Of a stretch of DNA of 64,000 bases, positions 21,700 through 33,042 are shown in pieces; position 1 is the first letter of the stretch; every line of letters begins with the position of its first letter. The position numbers were made by a program, and so were the translations under genes. The DNA comes from Perkinsus olseni (Eukaryota; Perkinsozoa; Perkinsida; Perkinsidae). The notes under the pieces are model-generated. The model was not told the origin of the DNA, did no database searches, and saw only the letters and a program-made list of their open reading frames with translations. The stretch is from assembly GCA_013115135.1 (NCBI GenBank), contig JABANP010000052.1:1-64000 (forward strand), in the 5' to 3' direction.

Positions 21700-23250
21700 C
21701 CGACGGTTAGCTGCACATCGTTCATGGCGTATTCTGTCGTCACTGCTCACTACTCGTGTGGGCCCGGTTACTCGTGGTTTGTTACTGTCTCCCATGACCA
21801 TCATCGTGATGTTACTTTCTCATTGTACGGTGTTGTGCTGGTTTCAGTGGGGACACTTGATGAGGGTCACTTCTCTTCTCTACATCGTTCGCTTAACACA
21901 ACGCAGACTGACTATTACCGGAGGACATTATAGGTCGGGGAAACTAAGAAAATACGAGTGTGATGAGTAATTGGTGAGTAATGACGCAACGGTTACTAGT
22001 GAATCGGTAGGAGGAGGCGAAACAGCTGGTGCACGCGTACTGCGCAGGTTAGTTAGTCCGAACACTGCAGCACGATGCGCATCAGATTCTAGTCACAGAT
22101 GGGCATCAGAACATTCCTGGATCAACTATAGCACGGCGCTATCGTTTGTTGAATAGCTAGGCTCTAATGACTAGTGTATTGTGTACCCGCACGCGCTCTG
22201 TACTTAAGAACGGCTGCGATGGGTAGTACGACTACGGACACCGTACTTGCACCCGAGCCTGCAGGCTCGTATGAAGGGGTTCGTCCTTATGAGCCTGCAG
22301 GCTCGTGAGCTCTCAGGAGCATGTCCCGCCTGACCGAGCTTAGCACACGCGTGCACATCCTGCTCCGGCTGGCAGCCGTCGGCTGCGTAATGATGCCCAT
22401 ATCGTGGACTACCGAATATGAAGCAGTTGATGAGTCGAGCCTCCGTGAATGAGATATCACCGGTGCTGGTACCTCACTCCGTTAGCGACAAGAATCGTAG
22501 CGACAGTGAAAGCAGGCAGGACAACGGTGCGTGCGTGCGGTAGTATTGAGGCATCATGCCACCGCACAGCGAAGTAACGCCGTCGTTATTCATGCGCTCA
22601 AATACGCGATAATTCAAGACGAGAGATTAGGTGGGTAGCCTAGAGTGGCCCTCATGTTGCGGGTTTCTTCTCTTTCTTCAATCCTAGGTACGGGGATGTC
22701 TAACTATGGTGAACTTGATTTACTAGCTCAACCACATGCACTATAGTGACAACATAGTGGCGCCTATAGTGTTAGCTATGTTACAGCTACAGCCTGGTTC
22801 AGTACTACTCAGCTCTTAGTTTGCTGCCACTGCGTACTATTAGTATCAGATAACCATCTGACCTTACTATGCGCTTTGCACTAGCGTCCATGAGTATACG
22901 TGCTACACCAAGCCTAGCGTAGCAAGCTGTAGTGCACATTATCATAAAGCTTGTCTCGAGTCCCAAGTTACCTCTCTTTGAGCCCCGTCTCAAATAGCCG
23001 CACTGTACTGAGTTATAGTGCACACACTAACGGTGTGACACTATCGTGTGTATCGACCAGTGCATCGAGCATCCTTCGAGAAACAAATATTCGAGCGTTG
23101 AGTGCTATTTTCCTCCACACAACCGTACCATGGTGTTCTACACTGTGATTCGGTATCGAGTCCAAGAGATATCGTGAGATCGGACTTAGGAGGAGTTTGA
23201 GAGAGGAACAGCATCGATAGCTAAGCTATAACTGTTATAGCTGTTATAGT
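21700..23250. other. Start of the accessory compartment; no gene
   Basis: No exon is supported. It contains the GAGCCTGCAGGCTC palindrome twice at 22255-22310 and the second copy of the duplicated block (22735-22925). A stretch at about 22935-23015 reappears inverted at about 31850-31925. Confidence 0.45.
22735..22925. repeat. Dispersed duplicated block, copy 2
   Basis: It matches 46-250 from CTATAGTGACAACATAGTGG onward and is followed by a segment that is inverted at 31850-31925. The pattern fits serial segmental duplication. Confidence 0.6.
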
Positions 23251-23372
23251 GTAACAGCTTATCTCAGTCTATGAGTCGAATGCATACGCTCGCCTATCGG
23301 TGCATGACGACAGATGAGGTCTGAAGCTACACGACTGGGATCAATGACGTGTGTCGCCAGTTGAGGCAGTCG
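23251..23372 (+). promoter_or_regulatory. Shared upstream block of the Cys-rich array, copy A
   Basis: The tract with 'gcatacgctc', then 'gatgaggtctgaagct', then 'cgactgg' recurs before each family member (27691, 29388 and 31256). Conservation of the upstream DNA between copies points to duplication of promoter plus gene. Confidence 0.5.
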
Positions 23373-23568
23373 TGAGTCACGACTCGTGACCATTGCAGCT
23401 AGAACAGTGGACGCCGTCAAGCCGTCACGCATCAACGACGATAGCAGTGCCATCGTTGTTGGGGGATTGGGTTACACGAGACTCATGTAAGCCAGGGAGT
23501 CCTCAGGATGTTTTGCCGATCTGGCTGATTCGGTACGGTGAAGGCATACGTTTCAGTTCTCTGCTTCA

Positions 23569-24314
23569 ATGCTCCACCTCGTTGCACTCTTCGCTGCTGC
23601 ACTTGTCATCGTTAGCGTGGCTCAGGATGAACACGCGCGGCTCGTCGCCGAATCAGGGGCCGCGTAAGTGAAAACGAGATCAACTCGACATTCTGCCGGC
23701 AGATTCGAATATTCGCTCGAAGACATGGATAAGGGCGCTATGAGCGGCCCGCTATGGGGTGGCAAACAAGACTGGCCTACCAGGTGACATTGGCTGATTC
23801 ACTGATCTGCCGGTTTCGAACGGTGACTTCTAGGGTTCCATGAGCGCCCCACCGGAAAGTGCACTCTATCGGTATATTATGAAGTTATTGGCTGCCACTG
23901 CGGAGAAGACGAGACCCCGAGAGGAATCGAGGTCTTTTCGTGTCTCGGTTATCTCCCTGAAGCTCGTGATGGTTTCAGAACAGCAAAGGTCTACTCGCTG
24001 TCGCCTGCGCCCCACCATGCGACTACAGGAGGATGCTCGGACAAGCTGGCGGCTTCAGATCCCTCAATGGTCGCCCCCTGCTCTCTTGCGCTACGCCTCA
24101 ATCGTACGGTACCGTCTGCTGGGATGGGTCGTGCTTCATCACCCCCAAGGTGATTCGGGGTGACGCCTCGAACGGAAACGTGAGCTGGGGGATGCTTGGG
24201 TGACTCAAGTTGGGTCTGCTTGAATAACCGTCTCGTTATTAGGACTGCCCGCCAGGCATGGTACCTTATTCTATCCAAGGGAAGACAAGTCGCATATGCA
24301 TGTACACTATTTGA
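23569..24314 (+). pseudogene. Secreted Cys-rich protein family, copy A (exon 2 disrupted)
   Basis: The gene has five exons like copies B and C. Exon 1 (23569-23663) gives a signal peptide, MLHLVALFAAALVIVSVAQ, followed by 'DEHARLV', with a GTAAGTG donor. Exon 2 starts at 23703. Relative to the other copies it carries 10 extra bases near 23733-23743, which shift the frame. Exons 3-5 are well preserved: 'ERPTGKCTLSVYYEVIGCHC', 'LLAVACAPPCDYRRMLGQ', 'LLSCATPQSYGTVCWDGSCF', and a last exon 'DCPPGMVPYSIQGKTSRIC'. Ten cysteines are conserved across the family. It is either a recent pseudogene or uses a variant exon 2 boundary. The function is unknown. Confidence 0.6.
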
Positions 24315-24324
24315 GTAGCCTCCA

Positions 24325-24490
24325 CCTTAAAGCCAACTGCCATTATAAAATTCGATTATTGCCCAGCTCAATAAGCCGATAGGCTCTGGCCCGTCCTTAA
24401 GTAGGTACAGAAAGCAGCAGCCATTCTTTCACAGAGGTTGCGTTTGTGACGAACGATTCGTCGTTGCCAGTGCTGACAGGCAGCCCTTTG
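24325..24490. repeat. Shared downstream block, copy A
   Basis: It resembles 28745-28990 and 30570-30735, including 'ttcacagaggttgcgttt' and 'agtgctgacagg'. It is the 3' flank duplicated with the Cys-rich genes. Confidence 0.5.
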
Positions 24491-25808
24491 ATTCCAACCG
24501 GCCTTTCCAAATGCCGGTACTCTAGTTTCGGGTTGCGCTCAGCTTTATGCCAGGGCCTGGCGAGTCGCGAGTCGCGACTAACCATCAAGTGTGTAGAAGA
24601 ACGTGATCCTGCGTAAAACGCCGGGTCCGGGATGAAATCATTGTTCGGGTTGGGATGGTTAGGGTTATACTCCCGAGCTAGAGAGAGATGGAGGCTCTTT
24701 ACTCACTCGGTACTGCTAAGGTCCGGGCAGAGTTAGGGCAGCCCTGGTTCGACTCATGCATGTGTATGTTGCCCCGAGGCGAAGGTGCGGCCAGACGGAG
24801 AACCTGTGCACTGTGTTCCGTGGTTCTCAAGTGGATCGAGTTGAAGTGATTGGAGTCTCTCATGCTGCTCGGGACCGCCGCAGACATGATCTGATCATGA
24901 TGATCATCGCCTGAAAGCAGACTGTGACGGAGGACCTGTCGTCTAGGCACGCCTTCATTGCAGTCTCAGCAACGGTTCGCTGTCAGCGAATCGCTGAGGG
25001 CGCTTCGCTCCGCGAAGCTTACATACAACGAGGTCTCGACCGAGCTAGCGGACGACGCTCCATCTTGCGGGAGCATTGACGAGAGCAAGGTGTAGCTGTC
25101 ACCGAGCGACAGTCGGTCACAGAAAACTCGAATCGAGCCTACCCTTGGGATAAGTGGGTGGGCCGAGGCGTGGGAACTGAAGTCTTAGAACTCCTAAGTT
25201 ACGAGGCTCGTGTCGGGGCACGTGGAGGAGTGTCTACTCAGGCTGCGTGCGCACGAAGGCGCGTAGAGCGCTGGCGCGATCGTGAGGGTGTACTCGATGT
25301 CATATGGTGCTCACTTCTCGGGCGAGTATTCAACTCTGTCCAATCTCGATTGATTGATTTCAGTAGATCTCCAGATTTGCAACCACCTCCACTTTCGTTC
25401 GTTCGATCCCTCATACCTGAAATTAACCTAGGGAGACCTATGCTTCGTGTTGCTCAACAGCTGGTGACACTAGCCTAGAGTAGACGGCAAGTAGACAGGC
25501 GGACGCACCCGTCACAGATCGACGGTCTGAGTGCGATTGCCTCTAAGGAGTCATCCTCCTTAAATTAGATATTGCCATTATGAGAGATCGAACACAGGGC
25601 AAGAGTATGTAAGTGACACAGGCGGGCAAATGAGTGAGGAAACCCCACTATCCGACCAAAGATGCGAATACGCCGAAGAAATGGGCGTAGATCGCAAAGT
25701 GGACACTATGAGGACACCAGGGACAAGGGGATATTGGCGTGACGCCAATGGCGTCGCTGTGACGTCAGATGTCCCATAATCCGTCTTTTCTTTCTCAAGA
25801 GTGTGAAC

Positions 25809-26615
25809 ATGCTCTTCTTGATCGACCTCGCTCTCTTCCATATCGTTATTGCGGGCTACACCGATGCCTTCAGCGGAAATGATACTGTTGCTAACCCAGG
25901 CCAGGTTACTAAGCTTCGCTCACTACGTCTTCCCATTGCCTACGAGGAACCACCCAACTGCTTACCTCCAGCTGAAAATTTCCAGGGAAAAAACTATTGC
26001 TGGTACCGTCTGGAGGGTGATAGCCAAGTTAATGCCGGCACGCTCATCCCCGGGACCGTAGCCGGTGCTCTCGGTATCGGGTACGTCACCCTCGAACTCA
26101 TTACTGTCAATTCGAACCCTTGGGCGAGAGATGTTGGCGTCTGGGCGGAAGGTTTCACCACCTTAGGCCTAACCTTGGACTTTGGGATCAAGCTTTACCT
26201 CCTCTTCAACGTTCCAAGATTCTTCAAGGTCGGTGGAGAAGATGCTGGCCAAGCCAAGCAGCTAAACTTCCCAGCATCACTGCTTACCGTCGTGGACGTT
26301 CCGTGTTGGGGGAGGGTGGCAGCGACAGCCGAGGGGCTTGGCGTTGCAGCTGTGCACAAGACGGATCAATATAGTCGTCTCCAGGTACTGCTCAATACGA
26401 AAGCCGATAGAGGCTATCAACATTCGAAGATATCCTTGACCGTGGACATCTTCAGTAAGGAAAAGGGAAAGTGGAAATTTCAGGCTGTTGTTGATGCAGA
26501 AATCAGCGCTTCGGTTCCCGCGGCCGACTCCGAAAGTCTGGGAAATGGCGTTTCTCAGTGTTCTCCAGTCGACTACTCCTCCCATGGCATCACACTCTAC
26601 AGTAACGAAAAGTAA
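25809..26615 (+). CDS. Secreted protein, dispersed family, copy 1 (268 aa)
   Basis: The ATG at 25809 gives 'MLFLIDLALFHIVIAGYTDA', a signal peptide. The mature part has 'YEEPPNCLPPAENFQGKNYC', 'HAGTLIPG'-like 'NAGTLIPGTVAG', 'LGLTLDFGIKLYLLFNVPRF', 'LTVVDVPCWGRVAATAEGL' and 'AAVHKTDQYSRLQVLL'. It is intronless. Paralogs lie at 40697-41500 (minus) and 49020-49833 (plus). Four cysteines are shared. No domain is recognised; the alternating hydrophobic strands suggest an all-beta fold. The flanks are duplicated with the gene for about 1 kb on each side. Roles in surface or host interaction are possible for a secreted, duplicated family but cannot be shown here. Confidence 0.7.
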   Translation: MLFLIDLALFHIVIAGYTDAFSGNDTVANPGQVTKLRSLRLPIAYEEPPNCLPPAENFQGKNYCWYRLEGDSQVNAGTLIPGTVAGALGIGYVTLELITVNSNPWARDVGVWAEGFTTLGLTLDFGIKLYLLFNVPRFFKVGGEDAGQAKQLNFPASLLTVVDVPCWGRVAATAEGLGVAAVHKTDQYSRLQVLLNTKADRGYQHSKISLTVDIFSKEKGKWKFQAVVDAEISASVPAADSESLGNGVSQCSPVDYSSHGITLYSNEK

Positions 26616-27690
26616 ACGCCCGATTTTCATCATTCTGGATGTATCTGCTCATACCCGGAGGCTCCGGACTGAAGAGGAGACCTTTTACCTAACTCCGTCA
26701 ATTTTACTTCGAACCATGGCGATTCAGTCATCAGCTCACCCTTAGTTATCTGAGGAGTCTCGCAGCCCTTTTTTGCTATTGTTTTCATTTTTCGTGGGCA
26801 TACGAGCGAATAAGCAGTCACCTTAATATTCATTGGTAAACTCTTGGCTCAAGAGTCGTGAGCAACTCTGTTGGGACTGAACCAGAAGGTTCAAGGGCCT
26901 GCAGATTCAGGATGGTCACCTGCTGGCAGCAGTAGTGGTTGTTGTTGTTGTTTTGAAGTTTGGGACGTCAAGTTCAATTATCGCTAATGTCGTCGTTTCG
27001 CCATTATAATATGATGCTCATATAAGTGTCGTTAATGGGTTCTGTTTTACCTGTTATTTCAGATAACTTATTTCTCACTATCCCTTCAAAATTGGATACG
27101 AGACTTGCGTTGTATCGCAAGGTATTGAATCCCCTATAAGTGCAAAATCCCACCGTAGCCCTGGGCGATTTGGCGTATTGGGCGTACTGAGATATTTGTT
27201 CACTAAATAGATGTATGACTTATTAAGTCCACAACTCACTCATACTTTTGCCTCACGATTTACCTACACATACGCTTTAAAATTCTGAATATGGTGCACC
27301 GAGGAGGAAAACCCCTACCAAGACTCTTTACTCGTTACGAGTGACTCGTTGATTCGGACGGGAGGAGGCCCTTCCTTACGGCGAGTTAGTACTCATCAAT
27401 GAAGTCCCCGGGCTCTTCAATCTTCGTGAATTGGTCGCCATTTTCGGATTCTCACTAGGTTAGTGACACTAACAACGAAGAGCCTGTTAGGGCCTGAAAG
27501 TTGGAGGTTATATCCTGCGTAGCATGAGAGCACATCTCCGTGTGTTGCAGGGCCGTACTCGTTCAGGGCACAGTATACGAGTCGAAGACCCGGATTATCC
27601 GGGCCGGATATGCTAAGAACTTGTGGAGGGGTCGTAATACACCCGCCGGGTGTATTACACCCGGTGTCACCCGGTGTACAGCTAGGCTTC

Positions 27691-27815
27691 AATAGCTTAG
27701 CTCAGTGTGTGGGTTGAACGCACACCGTTGCTCATAAGCGCTTGAGGTTAGATGAGGTCCGAAGCTAGACGACTGGAACCTAACATACGTATTGCAAGTT
27801 AAGGCAGTTGTGATT
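27691..27815 (+). promoter_or_regulatory. Shared upstream block of the Cys-rich array, copy B
   Basis: It contains 'gatgaggtccgaagctagac' and 'gactggaac', as in copies A, C and D. It is also the empty site that dates the MITE inserted in copy D. Confidence 0.5.
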
Positions 27816-28047
27816 ATGGTGGTGCAGATTAGTCTCCAGTAGGGACTCTCTACCGTGGGAACTTCCCACTGGGAACACTGTTCCGCGTGACGCCTTGGCG
27901 GCATCCACAGTTCCTGGAACAGTGGATCTCGTCACGCATCGCTGAGCTCCAGCAATTATAGCACTGCGGAGGATGTTCCACTGGCAATGCCAGGCTGGCA
28001 TGGTTGAGTCGGTACGGTAAAAGCGAAAGTTTCATTTCTCTGCTTCA

Positions 28048-28740
28048 ATGCTCCACCTCGTTGCACTCTCCGCTGCTGCACTTGTCATCGTTAGCTTGGC
28101 TCAGGATGAACACGCGTGGCTCGTCCCCAGGTCAGGGATCGCGTAAGTGAAAACGAGACCGACTCGACATTTTCTCCGCAGATTCGATGATTCGTTCGAA
28201 GACATGGATGAGGGCGCTATGAGCGGGGTGGCAAACAAATCCGGTTTTCCAGGTGACGCTGGCTGATCTACTGTTCTGCCGGTTACGAGCGGCGTTTCCT
28301 AGGGCCCTACGAACGTCCCGCCGGAAAGTGCACACAGACTTCGGGCGGTGCACTGACTGGCTGTCACTGCAAAGGAAATGAGGCCCCGAGGGGAATTGAG
28401 GTGTTTCCGTATTTTGGTTATCTCAGTGACCCTCGATGGTTTCAGAGCACTAAAGGTCCGATCGCAGTCGCCTGCGCTCCGCCATGCGACTGCAGGAGGG
28501 TCCTCGGACAAGAGGGCGGTTTGAGGGCCCTCAAGGGTCCTCCCATGCTCTCTTGCGCTACGCCCGAGCCGTACGGTACAGCCTGCAGAGATGCGTCGTG
28601 CTTCGTCACCCCACATGGAGATGTGAGCCGTGGCGTGCTCGGACTCAGGGCCATCGCCTCGTTTTCAGGACTGCCCGCCAGGCATGGGACCTTACTCCGT
28701 CAGAGGAGAGACTGGTCGCGTATGTCTGTACCCCATTTGA
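28048..28740 (+). CDS. Secreted Cys-rich protein family, copy B (170 aa, intact)
   Basis: Exons are 28048-28142, 28182-28252, 28303-28400, 28446-28622 and 28669-28740. All introns are GT-AG and 39-50 nt long, and every phase agrees. Intron 3 begins GTGTTT after 'PRGIE'; a later donor would break the other copies. Features: signal peptide 'MLHLVALSAAALVIVSLAQ', an acidic linker 'FDDSFEDMDEGAMSGVANKS', then a Cys-rich region with 'GCHCKGNEAPRGIE', 'VACAPPCDCRR', 'LSCATPEPYGTACRDASCF' and a last exon 'DCPPGMGPYSVRGETGRVC'. Eleven Cys in the mature part suggest a disulfide-bonded extracellular protein. No known domain is recognised. The exon layout is shared with copies A, C and D. Confidence 0.75.
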
Positions 28741-28744
28741 GTAA

Positions 28745-28990
28745 CTTCTACTTCAAAGCCAATTATCATTGTTAAATCCTATTATTATCCGGTTCACAAG
28801 CAGCAGCAACGACCGGGCGATAGCCTATGGGCGATAGGGTCGGCCCTGCGCTTGAAGCAAAGTTTAGTTGAATCTCAGAATGATTCTGACTCAGAATTTC
28901 TGCGTTCGAAAGCGGCAGCCATTCTCCCACAGAGGCTGCGTTGGGGTCACATGGTTTATCATCTCGAATCCCGACAGATAAACTGATGGC
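28745..28990. repeat. Shared downstream block, copy B
   Basis: It is the 3' flank similar to 24325-24490 and 30570-30735, with 'ctcccacagaggctgcgtt' in the same place. Confidence 0.45.
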
Positions 28991-29387
28991 TGCTACCAGC
29001 TTTTCAATCACGGCCGTGTGGTTTTGGATTCCGCTCAGTTGAATGCCGGGGGGCTGCAGAAAATGTTCAGCGATTCAGGGGCCGTCTGCATTCGGATCAA
29101 CTGACCTACTTTACTACCCCCAAGCTAGCACACCGGATTAATCTCGGCATATGAACGAAAATCACGCGACGCCGAATACGGGACTTGAGCTATTCCGTTC
29201 TGCGTGAGTGGCGCCCATGAAGCCAGTATTTTCTTTCTTCCATCCTACCAGGATGGATGAAAGAAGATTCTCCTCCCTAGGATGATCCTAAGTGAGGAGA
29301 TATGTAACTAGAGTGAACTTGATTTACCAGGTCGACCACATTGCAGGTGCAAAACTGTCTTAAGAAATCTACGGCTAAGCTATGATA

Positions 29388-29500
29388 GCTCAGCCTGCCG
29401 GTTGAACGCATACGCTCTTCGCTGAGTCCATGACGCTAGAATAAGTCCGAAGCTAGACGACTAGAACTGTTATTGTGTGTGCCCTTGGCCACTTAGCCGG
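29388..29500 (+). promoter_or_regulatory. Shared upstream block of the Cys-rich array, copy C
   Basis: It has 'gttgaacgcatacgctct' and 'gtccgaagctagacgact', colinear with the other copies. Confidence 0.5.
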
Positions 29501-29827
29501 CCATTTCCCAGTTGAGGCATTACGACCATGCATGTGAGTTCATAGTCCGACGCCCCGTACGACTTGGTGAGGGCTTGCTTCGGCTGTTCGGACCATTGTG
29601 GTGCAGTTTGGCGTCCACCATTCAAAGAGACTCTTTGAAAGAGTAGATGCCGTCACGCCGGCACGCATCATCGAAGCTAGTACTGGTATCGTTGTTTGTG
29701 CTCAGCGACTAGGTCGCAGGAAGATGTTACGCAGCAGTGCTGCATAACATCAGCAGCAGCACGACTTACGCCGGTTGGTTGGGTACGGCAAAGGCATCCG
29801 TCAAAGTCGTTTCAGGTTTCTTCTCCA

Positions 29828-30554
29828 ATGCTCCATCTCATTGTACTCTCCGCTGCTGCACTTGTCATCGCTGGCCTGGCTAAGGATGAACACGCGTGGC
29901 TCGTCCCCAGCTCAGGAACCGCGTAAGTGAAAACGAGTATCGTTTGGCGAGATCAACTCCACATTTTGTCGGCAGATTCGATGATTCCTCCGAATACATC
30001 GATGAGGGTGGTTTGGGCGGGATGAAAAACGAGTCTGGCCTACCAGGTGGCATTGGCTGAGTCGCTGTTCTACCGGTTGCGAGCGGTGATTCCTAGGACC
30101 GTACGACCGTCCCACCGGAACCTGCGCTCTATCGTCATATGATGTCATTGGCTGCCACTGCAAAAGAGATGAGGTTCCGCGGGGAGTTCAGGTGTTTTCG
30201 TGTTTCGGTAATCCAAGTCACCCTTGTGATTGTTTCAGAGCCATGAAGGCCTGCTCGCAATCGTTTGCACCCCACCATGCGATAACGCCGTACCATGCGA
30301 CTACAGGAGGGTCCTTAAAGTAGCTGGCGGGTTGAGATCCCTCAACGTCCCCTCTACATGGCTCTCTTGCGCTACGCCCGAGCCGTACGGTACTGTCTGC
30401 TGGTGTGGGTCGTGCTTCGTCACCCCACATGGAGATGTGAGCAAGGGGAAGCTTGGACCCAGGGTTATCTTCTCGTTGTCAGGACTGCCCGCCAGGCATG
30501 CAAGCTTATACCATCGTATTGGAGTCAACTCGTGTATGTATGTACCCCATTTGA
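29828..30554 (+). CDS. Secreted Cys-rich protein family, copy C (176 aa, intact)
   Basis: Exons are 29828-29922, 29976-30046, 30097-30191, 30239-30436 and 30483-30554, with the same phases as copy B. The signal peptide 'MLHLIVLSAAALVIAGLAK' is followed by 'DEHAWLVPSSGTA', the acidic linker 'FDDSSEYIDEGGLGG' and the Cys-rich part: 'RPTGTCALSSYDVIGCHC', 'LLAIVCTPPCD' with a short insertion adding one Cys, 'LSCATPEPYGTVCWCGSCF' and 'DCPPGMQAYTIVLESTRVC'. The insertion and the WCGSC variant change the cysteine number compared with B. That is consistent with diversification, but I did not measure substitution rates. Confidence 0.75.
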
Positions 30555-30569
30555 ATAGCCCCTACCTCG

Positions 30570-30735
30570 AAGCAGTTTATCATTGTTATATTCGATCAGT
30601 ATCTTGTTCAATAGCATCAGCAGCAGGCTGATAGGCTTTAGCTCGTTCTTTAGTAGGTTGTCAATGCGGCAGTCATTTTTCCACAGTGGCTGAGTTTGTG
30701 GCGAACGGTTAATCGTTGTCAGTGCTGACAGGTAA
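30570..30735. repeat. Shared downstream block, copy C
   Basis: It is the 3' flank colinear with 24325-24490, including 'gtgctgacagg' near its end. Confidence 0.45.
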
Positions 30736-31255
30736 CTCAGTGAGCGTTGATCACTGTGGTCTGATGGATGGCCGATAGCGGGCCCCACGCACAGGTGGTG
30801 TGCGTCACCTGTCTCTCTGTCTATCTTTAACCGCTCAGGCGCTTCGTGCCCTCGCGTGTCGTCGGGGAACGCGTGCTTCGCTCGGGCCTAGCAATGGCCA
30901 GTTTTTTATTCGTACAACTCCCAGTTGTTTAGGCTTCGTTATCATCGGGCCTATGCCTTGGTAGTCAGTTACTTGGGACTTGACGGCATCTTGTGAGAGT
31001 CGCGTTCTTCAGGCGGAGCCCGGTTAAACTCTCACGACCTTCTCTCCAATGTCGGTGGTATAGTTTTGGATTGCGCTCAGTTGGATGCCGGGGGGGGGGG
31101 GCTGCTCAACCCTCAAGTTCGTAGAAAAGAGCAACTGTGTAGCAGCGTCGCCTGCAATCGGCATCGAGCCCACGAGCTCGACAAGGTCGCTCGTGAGATC
31201 GGACTCAGGAATCCTGAGTCAGGATGAGTCCGAGAGAGGAACGTAATCTATGGTT

Positions 31256-31700
31256 AAGCTATGATAGCTTAGTTCAGCCTACCGGTTGAACGCATACGCT
31301 ATTTGCTGAGTGCATGACGCTAGGTCAAGTCCAAAGCCAGGGTGGCCCAGCGGGGAAGAATGCTATTCTTTCTTACCGGGAATTCCGGAAATTCCCGGGA
31401 AGAAAGAATGCTCAATATTCCCTGGAAGAAAGGTTGAGATTCTTCCCGCGTATTTAGGTGCTTCATTCCAATGGTTTGACCTGAGGAAGGTTCGAGTACG
31501 GGCGGATATGCGCGCCGAAGGCGCGCGAAAAAAACTTGGGGGGCTTGTTTCAATGGGGAAGAATGCATTCTTTCTTCCCGGCTATATTCCCGGGAATTCC
31601 CGGAAATTCCCGGGAATGGGAAGAATGATCCATTCTTCCCACTTTTGGGCCACCCTGTCCAAAGCTAGACGACTAAAACTGATGTTGTGAAGAGCCCCTT
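31256..31700 (+). promoter_or_regulatory. Shared upstream block, copy D, interrupted by a MITE
   Basis: The tract 'gtccaaagctagacgact' is split after 'tccaaagc' by the element at 31338-31657. Removing the element and one TSD leaves a block colinear with copies A-C. Confidence 0.6.
31338..31657. mobile_element. hAT-like MITE (320 bp)
   Basis: The termini CAGGGTGGCCCA and TGGGCCACCCTG are perfect 12-bp inverted repeats. They are flanked by the 8-bp duplication TCCAAAGC (31330-31337 and 31658-31665). An 8-bp duplication with CAGGG ends is the hAT pattern. The inside is made of repeated GGGAATTCCCGG-type palindromes and codes for nothing evident, so it is non-autonomous. The paralogous blocks of the array give the empty site. 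Confidence 0.85.
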
Positions 31701-32425
31701 GCAATTCGGCCAGCAATTCGCCAGGTGAGGCTTTTTGACCATGCGCGTGAGTGTTACGACGTGGTTAGACTCTTGCCGACGTGCTCAGCTACGGACTCCC
31801 GGTTGCGTTCGTAATACGAACTTCGTATGCAGTGCAATCCGACTGCATTATAACTCTGTTCAGTGTGGCTACTTGAGACGGAGCTCAAAGAGTGGTAGAA
31901 TTGGACTCGAGGGGAGTTCGTAGCAAGCTTATCTCTTTGTGGATTAAGGGCGAACGTATGTTCAATAGCATGACGAGGAATGCACGTGTTTGCTGGGACG
32001 AGCGTACGTATAACGAGCACAGTCGCACAAAGATTAAGCAACGACGCAGTAGCAATGGCTGTGGTTGTCACTATAGTGCACGACGCTTCGTCTAGAAGCA
32101 TAAAGTTTGAAGCTTTCCTCACGGGTGCATCGAAAGAGAGAAGCCTCCCTTCCTCCTGGCAGAATCCGTTCCCACATCCGTGGGCTCTGCGTACCACTGT
32201 CACGCGGTGGTTTGCTGAGGCTGTTCGGATTATTGTGGTGCAGTATGGCTGCCACCATTTAAACAGTCGACGCCGTCAGGCCAGCACGCATCACCAAAGC
32301 TAGCACTGCTATTGTTTTAGGGGCTCAACGATGAGGTCAGAGAAAGATGTTATGCAAAACGACTTACGCTGGTTGGTCCGGTACGGCAGAGTCTTCCGTC
32401 GAAATCGTTTCAGAACTGTGCTTTG

Positions 32426-33042
32426 ATGTTCCATTTCATTGTACTCTCCGCTGCTGCACTTGTCATCGGTAGCCTGGCTCAGGATGAGCACGCGTGGCTC
32501 GTCCGCAGGTCAGCGACCGCGTAAGCGAAAACCAGACTAACTCGACATTTTCTCGGTAGATTCGATGATTCGTTCGAAGAAATGAATGGCGCTATGGACG
32601 AGAAAGCAAACAAATCTGGCCTACCGGGTGACGCTGGCTGACTTACTAATCTGCCGGTTTGGAGCGGTCGTAATCATCGGATGATTCCTAGGGCCCTACG
32701 AGCGTCCCACCGGAACGTGCGGTCTGTCGTTATATGATGAAGTTATTGGCTGCTACTGCGGAAGAGATGAGATCCCGATCGGAACTCAGGTGTTTTCGTG
32801 TCTCGGTCATCTCACTGACCCTCGCGAATCACGAGTCGTGACGGTCTCAGGACACTAAAGGTCTGCTCGGAGTCGCCTGCGCTCCGCCATGCGACTACAG
32901 GAGGGTCCTCGGACAATGGAATGAAAATGGACGAATGGAAACGTGAGCTCGGACATGCTTGGGGTCAGGGTCACCGTCTCGCTATTAGGACTGCCCGTCA
33001 GGCATGCAACCTTACTCCATTGAAGGGACGACTACCTGGTAA
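32426..33042 (+). pseudogene. Secreted Cys-rich protein family, copy D (exon 4 deleted in part)
   Basis: Exon 1 (ATG at 32426) gives the signal peptide 'MFHFIVLSAAALVIGSLAQ'. Exon 2 reads 'FDDSFEEMNGAMDEKANKS'. Exon 3 has 'RPTGTCGLSLYDEVIGCYC'. Exon 4 begins 'LLGVACAPPCDYRRVLGQ' and then lacks roughly 110 bases, including the 'LSCATPEPYGT' segment. The last exon reads 'DCPSGMQPYSIEGTTTW' and stops early at 33040-33042, losing the final Cys. The third intron also carries 17 extra bases forming a short palindrome (about 32824-32841). It is probably a decaying copy. Confidence 0.6.

Noticed and set aside
28390..28445. Reading copy B of the Cys-rich family straight through intron 3
   Set aside because: It happens to be open in B, but the same segment breaks the frame in copies A, C and D; the GTGTTT...CAG intron fits all four.
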